Assembly (NCBI GenBank): GCA_022767345.1
Contig: JALEOD010000019.1
Span: 1-64,000 of the forward strand
Direction: 5' to 3'
DNA length: 64,000 nt
Origin: Emergencia sp.
GTDB lineage: Bacteria > Bacillota > Clostridia > Peptostreptococcales > Anaerovoracaceae
The position numbers were made by a program, and so were the translations under genes. Positions 15,387-24,096 of the stretch are shown in pieces; position 1 is the stretch's first letter, and every line of letters starts with the position of its first letter. The notes under the pieces are model-generated. The model worked only from the letters and a program-made list of their open reading frames with translations, was not told where the DNA came from and made no database searches.

Positions 15387-16940
15387 CTAGATCACCTTAC
15401 AGGTCCAGTCCTCAATATTCCAGACGTCGGTGACGATGTCCTCGTAAAACTCCGGTTCATGGCTGACCAAAATCACCGTGCCTTTAAAATCACGGACTGC
15501 TTCCTTGAGCACGTCTTTTGCCACTGGATCGAGGTGGTTAGTAGGTTCGTCCAGTACCAGCAGGTTCATCGGTCTTTGCATCAGCTTACAGAGGCGGAAC
15601 TTGGCATTTTCGCCGCCGGACAGAACACGCACCTGACTTTCGATATGCTCATTGGTCAGTCCGCATTTTGCAAGAGCCCTGCGCACCTCGCCGTTATCCA
15701 GCGCCGGAAATTCATCCCAAAAATCCTGCAGCGCAGTTTTGTCACTGCCGTCGTGTTCCTGCTCAAAGTAAGCAGGCTCTGCATAGTAGTCCAGCTTTAC
15801 GCTGCCGTCAAAGGCAGGAATAATTCCCAGCATGGTTTTCAGCAGCGTAGATTTACCAAGACCGTTGACACCTTTAATCGCAATCTTCTTTCCCCTCTCC
15901 ACATGGAAAGTCAGGGGTTTTGTCAGTGCGTCATCATAGCCCAGCACCAGATTTTCTGCCTCGATGACGTATTTGCCCGGTGCACGGGAATATTCAAATC
16001 GGAAAGTCGGCTTCGGTTTTTCCTTCATCAGCTCAATCTTTTCCATCTTATCCAGCTTTTTCTGGCGGGATTTTGCCATATTGGTGGTAGCGATTCTCGC
16101 TTTGTTTCTGGCGATAAAATCCTCTAAATCAGCGATTTCTTTCTGCTGTTTTTTATATGCCTGTTCCAGCTGCGCCCGCTTGATGTCGTACATATGCATG
16201 AAATCGTCGTAGTTTCCGGTATAGCGGGTCAGCACTGCGTCCTCCACATGATAAATCACATTGACCACATCATTCAAAAACGGAATGTCGTGGGATACCA
16301 GAATAAACGCATTTTCGTAATTCTGTAAAAATCTGGTCAGCCAGACGATGTGGTTTTCATCCAGATAGTTAGTAGGCTCGTCTAATATCAGAATCATCGG
16401 ATTCTGCAGAAGCAGCTTTGTCAAAAGCACTTTGGAACGCTGTCCGCCGGAGAGTTCCGACACATCCTTGTCAAGACCGATGTCAGCAAGCCCCAAACCA
16501 CCCGCAAATTCCTCTATACGAGAATCAATGGTATAAAAACCGCTATGCTCTAAAATATCCTGAATCTCTGCGGCATCTTCCATGAGCCGCGCCATTTCAT
16601 CATCAGACGCCGTTGCCATTTTATCATAAGCTTCCAGCATTTCCTTTTCCAGATCAAAGTAGTAACCGAACGCCTCCCGCAGCACCTCTCGGATGGTCTT
16701 TCCCTGGGTCAGCGTTGTGCGCTGGTCGAGATAACCGGTAGTAATATGATTACACCAGCTGACCGTACCTGCGTCCGGCATAAGGTTTCCGGTTATAATA
16801 TTTAAAAATGTAGTCTTTCCCTCGCCGTTAGCGCCGACAAGCCCTACATGTTCTCCCTTATTTAAACGAAAAGAAGCGTCCTCCAGAATCTGTCTGCCGC
16901 CAAATCCGTGAGACACTTTTTCTACTGTTAAAACACTCAT
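15387..16940 (-). CDS. ABC-F family ATPase (ribosome-associated)
   Basis: A protein of 517 residues with two ABC ATPase domains and no transmembrane segments. Domain 1 has Walker A GANGEGKTT (about 37) and signature LSGGQRSKVLL; domain 2 has GVNGLGKST and LSGGENAKFRLC. Both Walker B motifs end in LDEPTN. The two are joined by the basic helical linker typical of ABC-F proteins (QKEIADLEDFIARNKARIATTNMAKSRQKKLDKMEKI). Such proteins act on the ribosomal E site, as translation factors or antibiotic-resistance factors. The subfamily is probably YdiF/YbiT-like; resistance is not shown. AAGGAG precedes the ATG. Confidence 0.92.
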   Translation of the reverse strand: MSVLTVEKVSHGFGGRQILEDASFRLNKGEHVGLVGANGEGKTTFLNIITGNLMPDAGTVSWCNHITTGYLDQRTTLTQGKTIREVLREAFGYYFDLEKEMLEAYDKMATASDDEMARLMEDAAEIQDILEHSGFYTIDSRIEEFAGGLGLADIGLDKDVSELSGGQRSKVLLTKLLLQNPMILILDEPTNYLDENHIVWLTRFLQNYENAFILVSHDIPFLNDVVNVIYHVEDAVLTRYTGNYDDFMHMYDIKRAQLEQAYKKQQKEIADLEDFIARNKARIATTNMAKSRQKKLDKMEKIELMKEKPKPTFRFEYSRAPGKYVIEAENLVLGYDDALTKPLTFHVERGKKIAIKGVNGLGKSTLLKTMLGIIPAFDGSVKLDYYAEPAYFEQEHDGSDKTALQDFWDEFPALDNGEVRRALAKCGLTNEHIESQVRVLSGGENAKFRLCKLMQRPMNLLVLDEPTNHLDPVAKDVLKEAVRDFKGTVILVSHEPEFYEDIVTDVWNIEDWTCKVI

Positions 16941-16978
16941 CTATATTTACTCCTTCACAAATCAAAGTGCATATTTCA

Positions 16979-17491
16979 TTAAATTTTATCATTTTTGGGG
17001 TGAGCCTGCAAGTAGATATTCCGCACATAAAGCTGACACGCAAAAGAATTGCAGACATTCCAGAACAGATGGCGCGGGTCAGTCTCGCAAGGAATCTTCG
17101 GCATAGAGGTTTGGTGAAATGCATGATACACCGCACTTTCGATGTGTCCGCAAAACTCATTGTATGCCTTCTCCTTCTCATTGATTCTAATAGAAAGTTT
17201 AATCAGGCGAGAAATCTCCTCGATGGTATAAACCGGCTTCAATATGGCAATGACAAAAAGGGAAGCCACAGCCGTTCTGTCGTATTTCTTATTGACTGGC
17301 GGCGCAATAAACTTCTGTTTGACATAATTATTTATCATGGTCTTTGTCATGATTTTCTTACCATCGAAGGTCAGGTAAGGACCAAGCCACTCCTCCAGCA
17401 AAGACAGCACCTGATCCAGATATAGGTCGATAGAAGGCAGTTCCTCCCATCGCGGCAGTCTAAATTGTTCCAGTCCTTTGCTTTTTCCCAT
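16979..17491 (-). CDS. DUF1836 domain protein (MerR-like regulator)
   Basis: A protein of 170 residues matching the DUF1836 layout: FRLPRWEELPSIDLYLDQVLSLLEEWL, ILTxxMINNYVKQKFI-like KIMTKTMINNYVKQKFIAPPVNKKYDRTAVASLFVIAILK, and SIEEISRLIKLS-like TIEEISRLIKLS. The middle is a predicted MerR-like DNA-binding helix set. I chose ATG 17491, which follows AAAGGAGGAAAGG; upstream methionines lack a site. It is divergent from the acyl-CoA ligase, with which it shares a compact promoter region, so it may regulate that gene. Confidence 0.8.
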   Translation of the reverse strand: MGKSKGLEQFRLPRWEELPSIDLYLDQVLSLLEEWLGPYLTFDGKKIMTKTMINNYVKQKFIAPPVNKKYDRTAVASLFVIAILKPVYTIEEISRLIKLSIRINEKEKAYNEFCGHIESAVYHAFHQTSMPKIPCETDPRHLFWNVCNSFACQLYVRNIYLQAHPKNDKI

Positions 17492-17525
17492 GGTTGTTTC
17501 CTTTCCTCCTTTTTGCATTATGAAA

Positions 17526-17586
17526 ATCATACCATAAGAAAAAGTTTCTGTCAACCGTTGACAAAGTCATTATAATGAGTTAATAT
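17526..17586. promoter_or_regulatory. Divergent promoters with overlapping -35 boxes
   Basis: For the minus-strand DUF1836 gene: TTGACA (17554-17549), 17-bp spacer, TATGAT (17531-17526) with an extended TG. For the plus-strand acyl-CoA ligase: TTGACA (17558-17563), 17-bp spacer, TAATAT (17581-17586). The two -35 boxes form the perfect palindrome TGTCAACCGTTGACA (17549-17563). Polymerases should exclude each other, and a palindrome-binding regulator would control both. Confidence 0.7.
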
Positions 17587-17655
17587 AGTTTTAATAACTA
17601 CGTAAATATTGTGGGATTTGTAATGTCAATTTTTACATGCAAGGAGAATAGAAAG

Positions 17656-19389
17656 TTGAAAAAAATTCAGGAACTTAAACAAGTCTTTCATCCTGTATTC
17701 CATGAGGATTTCAGGGCACTGCTGGATTACAGCGCGCAGGCTTATCAAGGCGATGACGCCTTTATTGTAAAACATAAAAAAGGAAAGAAAGAAGTCTCCT
17801 ACGAACACATTACCTTCGAGGAATTTCGTCACCGGGTAGACTGCCTGGGCACCGCCTTTTTACAGCGGGAATTTCAGGGAAAGCGTATTGCTATTATTGG
17901 AAAAAACTGCTGCGAATGGATGCTGGCATATTTTTCAACCCTTTGCGGAATCGGTATCAGTGTGCCGCTGGATAAGGGGCTTCCTTATGAGGAAGTGGAA
18001 TCCTCTTTGATTCGCAGCAAGGCAGACGTACTGGTCTTTGATCCCGCTCACCTTGACATTGTAACTGCATTGAAAGAAAATCAGAATACCCAAGTGGAAA
18101 GTTTTATTTCCATGGTGCCTCTGGACGGGTACGAAGATATTCCGGCGCTGCTCAAAGAAGGTCATGACGCACTGGCCGCAGGTTCGTTGGAATATCGTAA
18201 ATTACCGATTGACGGAAAAGCGACTTCGATTATTCTTTTCACCTCCGGCACGACTTCCATGGCAAAAGCGGTTCAATTATCCCAATACAATATTACCGCA
18301 AATGTCTTTGCCATGCTGAAAGTAGAGGATATCCGCCACGGTGATATCAACATGGCATTCCTGCCGTACCATCACACCTTCGGCTCAACAGGTCAAGTGG
18401 TTATGTTGGCGGCTGGCGTAACTACCACTTTCTGCGATGGTCTAAAATATCTGCAGAAAAATATCGTGGAGTATAAGGTTTCTCTCTTCGTCTGCGTACC
18501 GCTGCTAATCGAGTCTATCTATAAAAAGATTATGGTGACAGTAAAAAAACAAGGACTGGAAAAGAAAGTAGCATTCGGGCTCAAACTGTCAAAATTCCTG
18601 CTGAAGTTTGGTATTGATGCGCGCCGCAAACTATTTAAACAAATCCTAGACCAGTTAGGTGGTAATTTACGCTATGTCATCAGCGGTGCATCTGCCATCG
18701 ATCCGGAAGCGCTGGAGGGATTTAACAACTTTGGCATTACGGCTGTACAGGGCTACGGCATGACAGAAGCTTCTCCTGTACTTTCTGCTGAAAACACCTG
18801 GCAGCGTAGAACAGGTTCTATCGGTATGGCGATGCCCGGTGTGGAACTTGCCATCGATGAACCTAACAGCGAAGGCATCGGTGAACTTATCGCCCGCGGT
18901 CCAAATGTAATGTGCGGCTATTATGAAAACGAAGAAGAAACCGCAGCTGTTCTTGCAGACGGCTGGCTGCACACTGGAGATCTTGCTTATCTTGACAAAG
19001 ATGGTTATATCTTTATTTGCGGCAGAAAGAAAAACGTCATCGTTTTGAAAAACGGCAAGAATGTCTATCCGGAGGAACTGGAAATCCTCATCAGTAACCT
19101 GCCTTATGTAGAGGAAAACATGGTCTTTGGTCAGCCCCGCAAAGCAGACGGTAATGAAAAAGACCTTGCCCTCTGTGCGAAAATCGTCTATAAAGCAGAT
19201 TACATGAAAGAAACCTATGGTACTGACGATTCTGCAGAAATCGAAAGGATAATTAAGAAGGACATTGATGTCATCAATGAAGAACTGCCAACTTACAAGC
19301 AAATGCTTCGCATCATCGTCACCGACCAACCGATGATTAAGACCACTACCGGTAAAGTGAAACGGCATGAAGAAATTAAACATATGTGA
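17656..19389 (+). CDS. AMP-binding long-chain acyl-CoA synthetase-like protein
   Basis: About 577 residues of the adenylate-forming superfamily: P-loop LFTSGTTSMAKAVQLS, YHHTFGSTG, GYGMTEASP, WLHTGDLAYLDKDGYIFICGRKKNVIVLKNGKNVYPEELE, and C-terminal TTTGKVKR carrying the adenylation lysine. It activates a carboxylic acid, probably a fatty acid, to its AMP ester and thioester. Two features differ from the consensus: TSMAKA replaces the usual TGxPKG. I chose TTG 17656 because AAGGAGA sits eight bases upstream; a GTG 45 bases earlier has none. Single gene, divergent from the DUF1836 regulator. Confidence 0.87.
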   Translation: MKKIQELKQVFHPVFHEDFRALLDYSAQAYQGDDAFIVKHKKGKKEVSYEHITFEEFRHRVDCLGTAFLQREFQGKRIAIIGKNCCEWMLAYFSTLCGIGISVPLDKGLPYEEVESSLIRSKADVLVFDPAHLDIVTALKENQNTQVESFISMVPLDGYEDIPALLKEGHDALAAGSLEYRKLPIDGKATSIILFTSGTTSMAKAVQLSQYNITANVFAMLKVEDIRHGDINMAFLPYHHTFGSTGQVVMLAAGVTTTFCDGLKYLQKNIVEYKVSLFVCVPLLIESIYKKIMVTVKKQGLEKKVAFGLKLSKFLLKFGIDARRKLFKQILDQLGGNLRYVISGASAIDPEALEGFNNFGITAVQGYGMTEASPVLSAENTWQRRTGSIGMAMPGVELAIDEPNSEGIGELIARGPNVMCGYYENEEETAAVLADGWLHTGDLAYLDKDGYIFICGRKKNVIVLKNGKNVYPEELEILISNLPYVEENMVFGQPRKADGNEKDLALCAKIVYKADYMKETYGTDDSAEIERIIKKDIDVINEELPTYKQMLRIIVTDQPMIKTTTGKVKRHEEIKHM

Positions 19390-19410
19390 AAAAGTGCGTA
19401 CCGCACATCA

Positions 19411-19455
19411 ACACCCCCTACCCCCTCAATCATGAGGGGAAGGGGTTTCCTTTTT
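19411..19455 (+). terminator. Terminator after the acyl-CoA ligase
   Basis: A C-rich arm (ACCCCCTACCCCCTC) pairs with GAGGGGAAGGGG around a short AATCAT loop, followed by TTTCCTTTTT. It lies 22 bp after the acyl-CoA ligase stop. Confidence 0.75.
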
Positions 19456-19480
19456 CTGAGTTTTGTTGCATAATCTAAGT

Positions 19481-20201
19481 ATGAATATTTTACAGACAAT
19501 CTTTCGTGAACATTATGAAGAAATCATCTATACGCTGCACCTACGACAAGTTGAGCCTGAAAATATCACCCGCCTGGTTGACTGCGGCCAGCCCGATGCC
19601 GGCGGTACTCTTTTCTGCCGCCCTCATTGCGGAACGTTCAAATTTGTTCCTTTTCACTGTCACAGCCGTTTCTGTCCCTCCTGCGGAACTCTTTACGCTC
19701 AGAAAAGAGCTACTGCCATGTCTTTAAAGCTCATTCACTGCAATCACAGGCACTGTGTTTTTACGATTCCAAAAGAACTCCGTCAATATTTTCTCCTCAA
19801 TCGCGATCTCCTGGGCTGCCTGTTTCATGCTGTTTCCATCGTCATTTTCTACATATTCCGCAAACTCAACAAGCATGAAAACTTTACTCCCCGGCTTCAT
19901 TCTTGTTCTGCATACCTTTGGACGTGATTTGAAATGGAATCCCCATATTCACTGTATTCTTTCTGAGGGTGACGCCGGTAACTTTTCTGTTTGGCGTCCT
20001 GTCAAACATTTCGATTATACTTTACTTCGCAACGCCTTCTGTACCGCTTTGCTCAACGAAATGGAAAAAGCGATTGGTCCTTCTTTTAATGCAGATCCTT
20101 TGGAATGTCCAAATTGCAGTGAAACTATGGAGTTTTTTGAAATTTGGTATAAAAAAACCGGCACACCCTGCGGGTGTGCCGTAAGAATGTACCGATTCTA
20201 A
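19481..20201 (+). pseudogene. IS91-type transposase remnant, frameshifted and internally deleted
   Basis: One frame (from ATG 19481) encodes an N-terminal zinc-finger region with spaced Cys/His (HCHSRFCPSCGTLYAQKR) and CVFTIPKELRQYF, like IS91-family transposases. Near 19875 the similarity continues in another frame (LHTFGRDLKWNPHIHCILSEGD, which contains the HUH-type HxH). After TALLNEMEKAIG it jumps to a C-terminal zinc-ribbon-like ADPLECPNCSETMEFFEIWY, so the catalytic tyrosine region is missing. The remnant runs into the kce terminator. It cannot make an active transposase; no ends (ter/ori) were recognised. Confidence 0.75.
20151..20181 (-). terminator. Terminator of kce
   Basis: On the minus strand CGGCACACCC (20181-20172) pairs with GGGTGTGCCG (20168-20159) around a 3-nt loop, followed by seven T. 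It lies about 40 bp after the kce stop and inside the 3' end of the transposase remnant. Confidence 0.85.
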
Positions 20202-20218
20202 ATCTCAATGTCTTAAAC

Positions 20219-21049
20219 TTATTTCAGTGGTGCCAGACCCAGAATTTCTCTAGCTTCAGCCGGTGTAGCAACTTCTCTGCCTAACAGTTTAGCCAGTTCT
20301 ACAACCTTAGCAACCATCTGTCCGTTGGATTCAGCTAAAACACCCTTTTCCATGTAAAGGTTGTCTTCGAAACCTACACGAACGTGTCCGCCCAGGGAAA
20401 TAGTAGCTGCAGCGATGTGCCAAGCGTTCTTTCCAAGACCGGTTGCAGTCCAAGTGGAACCTTCAGGAATGGATTCTACCATGTAAACCAGGTCTCTGAT
20501 TGTAGCGCTCATCTGTACGCCCAGTACGAAGTCCCAGTGAATCGGCTTAGGCAGGAAACCCTTCTTGTGTGCAGTCTTCATAGCGATGTCGATCATACCC
20601 TTGTCGAATACTTCACATTCAGGTTTGATGCCTCTTTCCTGCATAATCTTTGCAAAGTTTACGATTGTGTTGTCAGTGTTTACAAAGATTTCGTCTCCGC
20701 CGAAGTTGCAGGTACCGCAGTCTAAAGTAGCCATTTCCGGAGTCGGAACTACTTCTGTGGACTGTAATCTTTCCAGGTCAGTCATGCCAACAGCGCCGCC
20801 GGTGGAAGGCTGGATGATTGCATCCGGACATTCCTTTCTGATTGCGTCGATGCATTCCTGGAATCTGCCCTTGTCCTGAGTCGGTGTACCGTCATCCCAT
20901 CTAACGTGCAGGTGGATTAAGGACGCACCAGCGTCATAAGCAGATTTTGCTTCTCTAACAATTTCTTCTACAGTGTAAGGAACGTTCGGGTTCTGTTCCT
21001 TGGTTACTTCTGCGCCGCAAATGCAAGCACTGATAATTAATTTGTCCAT
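20219..21049 (-). CDS. kce: 3-Keto-5-aminohexanoate cleavage enzyme (BKACE/DUF849)
   Basis: A protein of 276 residues of the beta-keto acid cleavage family. The metal-site residues Glu14 (GAEVTKE), His46 and His48 (LIHLHVR) fall at the positions reported for Kce, and GGHVRVGFEDN (His222, Arg224, Glu228) supplies the C-terminal active-site part. Kce splits 3-keto-5-aminohexanoate with acetyl-CoA during lysine fermentation; other BKACE members act on other beta-keto acids, so the substrate is likely rather than certain. The remaining lysine-fermentation genes are not adjacent. A Kdd-like regulator lies about 9 kb away and supports the assignment. AAAGGAG precedes the ATG. Confidence 0.85.
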   Translation of the reverse strand: MDKLIISACICGAEVTKEQNPNVPYTVEEIVREAKSAYDAGASLIHLHVRWDDGTPTQDKGRFQECIDAIRKECPDAIIQPSTGGAVGMTDLERLQSTEVVPTPEMATLDCGTCNFGGDEIFVNTDNTIVNFAKIMQERGIKPECEVFDKGMIDIAMKTAHKKGFLPKPIHWDFVLGVQMSATIRDLVYMVESIPEGSTWTATGLGKNAWHIAAATISLGGHVRVGFEDNLYMEKGVLAESNGQMVAKVVELAKLLGREVATPAEAREILGLAPLK

Positions 21050-21125
21050 TGGTCTTCTCCTTTATAAATATACTCTTCACGCAAGATAATCTGCGCAATT
21101 CTCCTCTTCAAACTAGCATACATGT

Positions 21126-21134
21126 AGTATACCA
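21126..21134 (-). promoter_or_regulatory. Extended -10 promoter candidate for kce
   Basis: On the minus strand TGG-TATACT (TATACT at 21131-21126) gives an extended -10 about 75 bp before the kce ATG; no good -35 is seen. No sigma-54-type -24/-12 pair was found here. Confidence 0.4.
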
Positions 21135-21589
21135 TAAAATCCCCCTTCTGGGTAGGGGCGAAATTCAGAAATCCCCGTATCCGTTCCTATAATTTCCAGG
21201 TGAGTCGACAGCGAATCACCTGCTCGCAGACCTTGTATCCCGTAAATACGTAAAATCAGAAAAACCTTCAAAAATATGCACACCTGTGTGCATATTTGCG
21301 GGATAATTGTCAAAAATATGTACATTTAATCAGATTCCAACGTAAGAATCGACGTCTTCCATCCGATTTTGCTCCAAAATCTGCATATTTCCCTTGATTT
21401 CATCAAAAATACGCACAGCGCCATCGATAAGTCTGCATATTTCAGAAGAAAATCGCGATTTTATGCACAACGCTGATTAACTGCACAACTCCCTGGTCGG
21501 TGCCCCGCCGCTGCACATCCTAATTGCTGCACAGCCCCCAGCCAATGCACAACTCCCAAAGCTCAACCGCACGCATCCCAACTCACAAC
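21135..21589. repeat. Gene-free region with ATGCA-type repeats and a perfect palindrome
   Basis: A perfect palindrome with 12-bp arms (AAATATGCACAC, 21272-21283; GTGTGCATATTT, 21286-21297) has a 2-bp centre. The half-site CTGCATATTT recurs at 21381-21390 and 21433-21442, the first facing an inverted AAATACGCACAG near 21405-21416. From about 21460 to 21560 the word TGCACAAC or TGCACA is repeated several times. No convincing gene is present. The half-sites could bind a regulator, or the region may be a decayed repeat element. Confidence 0.65.
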
Positions 21590-22450
21590 TTACAAATCCC
21601 TATGCCGCAGCGTCACCCGATAACCCTTCTCGCGGAAAACCTCCGCCATGTGATTAGCCATAGAAACAGAGCGGTGCTGTCCGCCGGTACACCCGAAGGC
21701 GATATTCAGATGATACTTTCCTTCTTTTATATAACACGGAATCATCGTGTCCATCATCACAGTAAGCTGCGCCGCGAAATCCTTTGCAATCTGCTGCTTC
21801 ATCACGTACTGAAAGACCTTTTTGTTGTTGCCGGTCAGCCGTTTCAGACTGGGCACATAATACGGATTAGGAATGAACCGCATATCGAACACCAGATCCG
21901 TCTCAATGGGAATCCCATGCTTATAACCGAAAGATGTCACGTTCACTGAAAAAGATGTCTGCGCATTTTCGCCGACGAAAATCTTTTCCATCTCATTCTT
22001 AAACCCAGCGGTCTTCATATTTGTGGTATCGATGACATAGTCCGCCCGTTTGCGAAGTTCCGAAAGCTGTTCTCGCTCCTTTTCGATGACTTCACGGGTG
22101 GTGGATCCCGCTGACAGAGGGTGACTGCGCCGAGTCTCGTTGTATCTCTTAATCAGCGTTTCGTCGGACGCTTCGATGAACAGAATCTTGCAGCTTACTG
22201 CAGGACTTTCCGCCAAAAACTCCAGACACTGATTCAAATCACCAAAAAACTCACCGCCCCGCACATCTACTACGAAAGCAGCTTTTTCAATACGCTGTCC
22301 GGAATACGCCGCGAGATCGATAAAATTTTTCATCAGAGCCGGCGGCATGTTGTCCACACAATAATAGCCCTGGTCCTCGAACCAGTCTGCCGCGTTGGTC
22401 TTCCCTGCGCCGGAAAGCCCGGTCACAATGACTACTTTCATCTTCTCCAT
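21590..22450 (-). CDS. rapZ: RapZ/YvcJ family nucleotide-binding protein (RNase adapter)
   Basis: A protein of 286 residues with Walker A GLSGAGKTNA (12-21), YYCVDNMPPALM, and the conserved C-terminal domain (SFGYKHGIP, FDMRFIPNPYY, IAFGCTGGQHRSVSMANHMAE). E. coli RapZ guides RNase E to a small RNA controlling GlmS; the Firmicute YvcJ protein binds GTP and affects competence and envelope functions. It is last in the operon AI-2E family transporter - murB - PHP - rapZ, a clustering with cell wall genes often seen in Firmicutes. GGGAGAG precedes the ATG. Confidence 0.92.
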   Translation of the reverse strand: MEKMKVVIVTGLSGAGKTNAADWFEDQGYYCVDNMPPALMKNFIDLAAYSGQRIEKAAFVVDVRGGEFFGDLNQCLEFLAESPAVSCKILFIEASDETLIKRYNETRRSHPLSAGSTTREVIEKEREQLSELRKRADYVIDTTNMKTAGFKNEMEKIFVGENAQTSFSVNVTSFGYKHGIPIETDLVFDMRFIPNPYYVPSLKRLTGNNKKVFQYVMKQQIAKDFAAQLTVMMDTMIPCYIKEGKYHLNIAFGCTGGQHRSVSMANHMAEVFREKGYRVTLRHRDL

Positions 22451-22481
22451 GCAAAACTCTCCCTATTACTACTGTCCTCTC

Positions 22482-23231
22482 TCAGCAGCCTGTCTCTGCT
22501 ATATTTACAATTCTCTCTATGTCAAGACCTGCCTCACAGGCCCTTTCCAAGCCTCCCGCAAAACTCCCCACTCTGCCTGGCGTATGGGCGTCGCTGCTTA
22601 TCACAAACTTCGCTTCTGTCTTTGCCGCAATTTTAATCTCTTCCACAGTCAGATGAGCATGCCAGGTGCTGATTTCCATCAAAGTATCAGTCTCAGCGCA
22701 GGCCTTCGCAATGGCAGCGATATCAAACTTTCCCTTATCTCCCGGGTGGGTCAGAATCCGAATGTCGTTTTCGTAGAGAGCCTTCAGCGTCATATCCGTA
22801 TTCTTAACCAAAAGTTTTTTCCCCGCAGAAACCGGCGCCAGCCCGTGAGCATCCAGCCAGTTGCCGACACAGTATCCTTTAGGGATACCGTAATGATACC
22901 CGGCTATCAAAAAGTCAAAATACGAAAGTTCCGAAGGTATCACGTCCAGATAGGGCGCCTTAGAAACCACATTTGCCTCCACGCTGAGAAAAATCTCTAT
23001 CTGCGGATAAGCCTGCCGTAGTCTGTCTACCTCCGCCCGCATCACAGGAAAATTCTTTCGCTTTACGCCATAGGTCAGATGCCCCGGACCGTGATCCGAA
23101 ATCGCAATGCCCGAAAGTCCCGCAGCCGCGGCTGCTTTTACATTGTCCTCGATGGAACCTTTCCCATGGGAAAAGGTGGTATGGGTATGATAATCAAACA
23201 GCATTTTGTACTGTTTTCCATTAATCTCCAA
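22482..23231 (-). CDS. PHP domain phosphoesterase
   Basis: A protein of 249 residues of the PHP metal-dependent phosphoesterase family, with the four expected motifs: DYHTHTTFSHG, ISDHGPGHL, SVEANV and, C-terminally, VISSDAHTPGRVG. Closest in layout to YcdX or histidinol-phosphatase-like PHP proteins; no histidine genes are nearby, so the substrate is unknown. The start is TTG at 23231, nine bases after GGAGG, within the 3' end of murB (11-bp overlap), showing tight coupling. Confidence 0.85.
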   Translation of the reverse strand: MEINGKQYKMLFDYHTHTTFSHGKGSIEDNVKAAAAAGLSGIAISDHGPGHLTYGVKRKNFPVMRAEVDRLRQAYPQIEIFLSVEANVVSKAPYLDVIPSELSYFDFLIAGYHYGIPKGYCVGNWLDAHGLAPVSAGKKLLVKNTDMTLKALYENDIRILTHPGDKGKFDIAAIAKACAETDTLMEISTWHAHLTVEEIKIAAKTEAKFVISSDAHTPGRVGSFAGGLERACEAGLDIERIVNIAETGC

Positions 23232-24096
23232 TGATTCTTACCTCCGGTTCCAGCTTAACGCCGAACTTGTCAAATACTGTATTCTGCACCAGGTGCATCA
23301 GGTCGATGATATCCGTCGCCGTAGCGCCGCCTTTATTGATGATAAATCCGCTGTGCAGCTCCGACACCTGCGCGCCGCCTACAGAAAGACCCTTAAGCCC
23401 TGCATCCTGAATCAGCTTGCCTGCGAAAAAACCTTCCGGTCTTTTGAAAAAGCTTCCGGCACTTGGATACTGTACCGGCTGTTTCTCGTTGCGCCGCTTC
23501 GTTAAATCCCGCATAGTTTCTGAAATCTCCGCAACATCCCCCTTGGAAAGATGGAGTACCACCGAAACAGCCACCTCACCGGTTTCCTGTAAAATACTGT
23601 GTCTGTAGGAAAAGTCCATCTCCTCCCCCGATACGGTTCTGAGCACCTTTCCATCTCTGCTGACCAGGTTCACGCTTTCGACAATATCTTTCATCTCGCC
23701 GCCGTAAGCGCCGGCATTCATAAATACCGCGCCGCCAATGCTGCCGGGAATGCCGCTCGCAAATTCAAATCCTGTCAGAGACTCTGCCAGCGCAGCCTTT
23801 GCCACAGAGGACATCAATGCGCCGCAGCCGCAGACCAGCTTTTCACCGCTTTCTCCATGAATCTTCACCTGATGAAAACTCTCGCCCAGCTTTACCACCG
23901 TACCGGAAAAGCCGCTGTCCTTAATCAAGGTATTGGAACCGTTTCCCAGCATGAGATAGGGCCTCTTTGCCTGATCAATTTCAGCAAGTATCTCCCTCAG
24001 CTCTTCCACCGATTCCACAATTACCATCTCCGCGGCCTTTCCCCCTGCCTTAAAAGACGTGTAATCCTTCATCTCTATATCTCTGAATCTCTCCAT
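23221..24096 (-). CDS. murB: UDP-N-acetylenolpyruvoylglucosamine reductase
   Basis: A protein of 291 residues of the type II (Gram-positive) MurB class. It has the FAD-binding segments LGNGSNTLIKDSGF and GFEFASGIPGSIGGAVFMNAGAYGGEM, the YRHSIL loop, and PSAGSFFKRPEGFFAGKLIQDAGLKG with the catalytic Ser. It reduces UDP-GlcNAc-enolpyruvate to UDP-MurNAc in peptidoglycan synthesis. The start is next to the stop of the upstream transporter gene; the 3' end overlaps the PHP gene. Confidence 0.95.
   Translation of the reverse strand: MERFRDIEMKDYTSFKAGGKAAEMVIVESVEELREILAEIDQAKRPYLMLGNGSNTLIKDSGFSGTVVKLGESFHQVKIHGESGEKLVCGCGALMSSVAKAALAESLTGFEFASGIPGSIGGAVFMNAGAYGGEMKDIVESVNLVSRDGKVLRTVSGEEMDFSYRHSILQETGEVAVSVVLHLSKGDVAEISETMRDLTKRRNEKQPVQYPSAGSFFKRPEGFFAGKLIQDAGLKGLSVGGAQVSELHSGFIINKGGATATDIIDLMHLVQNTVFDKFGVKLEPEVRIIGD

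Noticed and set aside
21113..21325. 70-residue ORF on the minus strand upstream of kce
   Set aside because: It spans the palindrome and the candidate kce promoter, lacks a ribosome site and shows no family resemblance.
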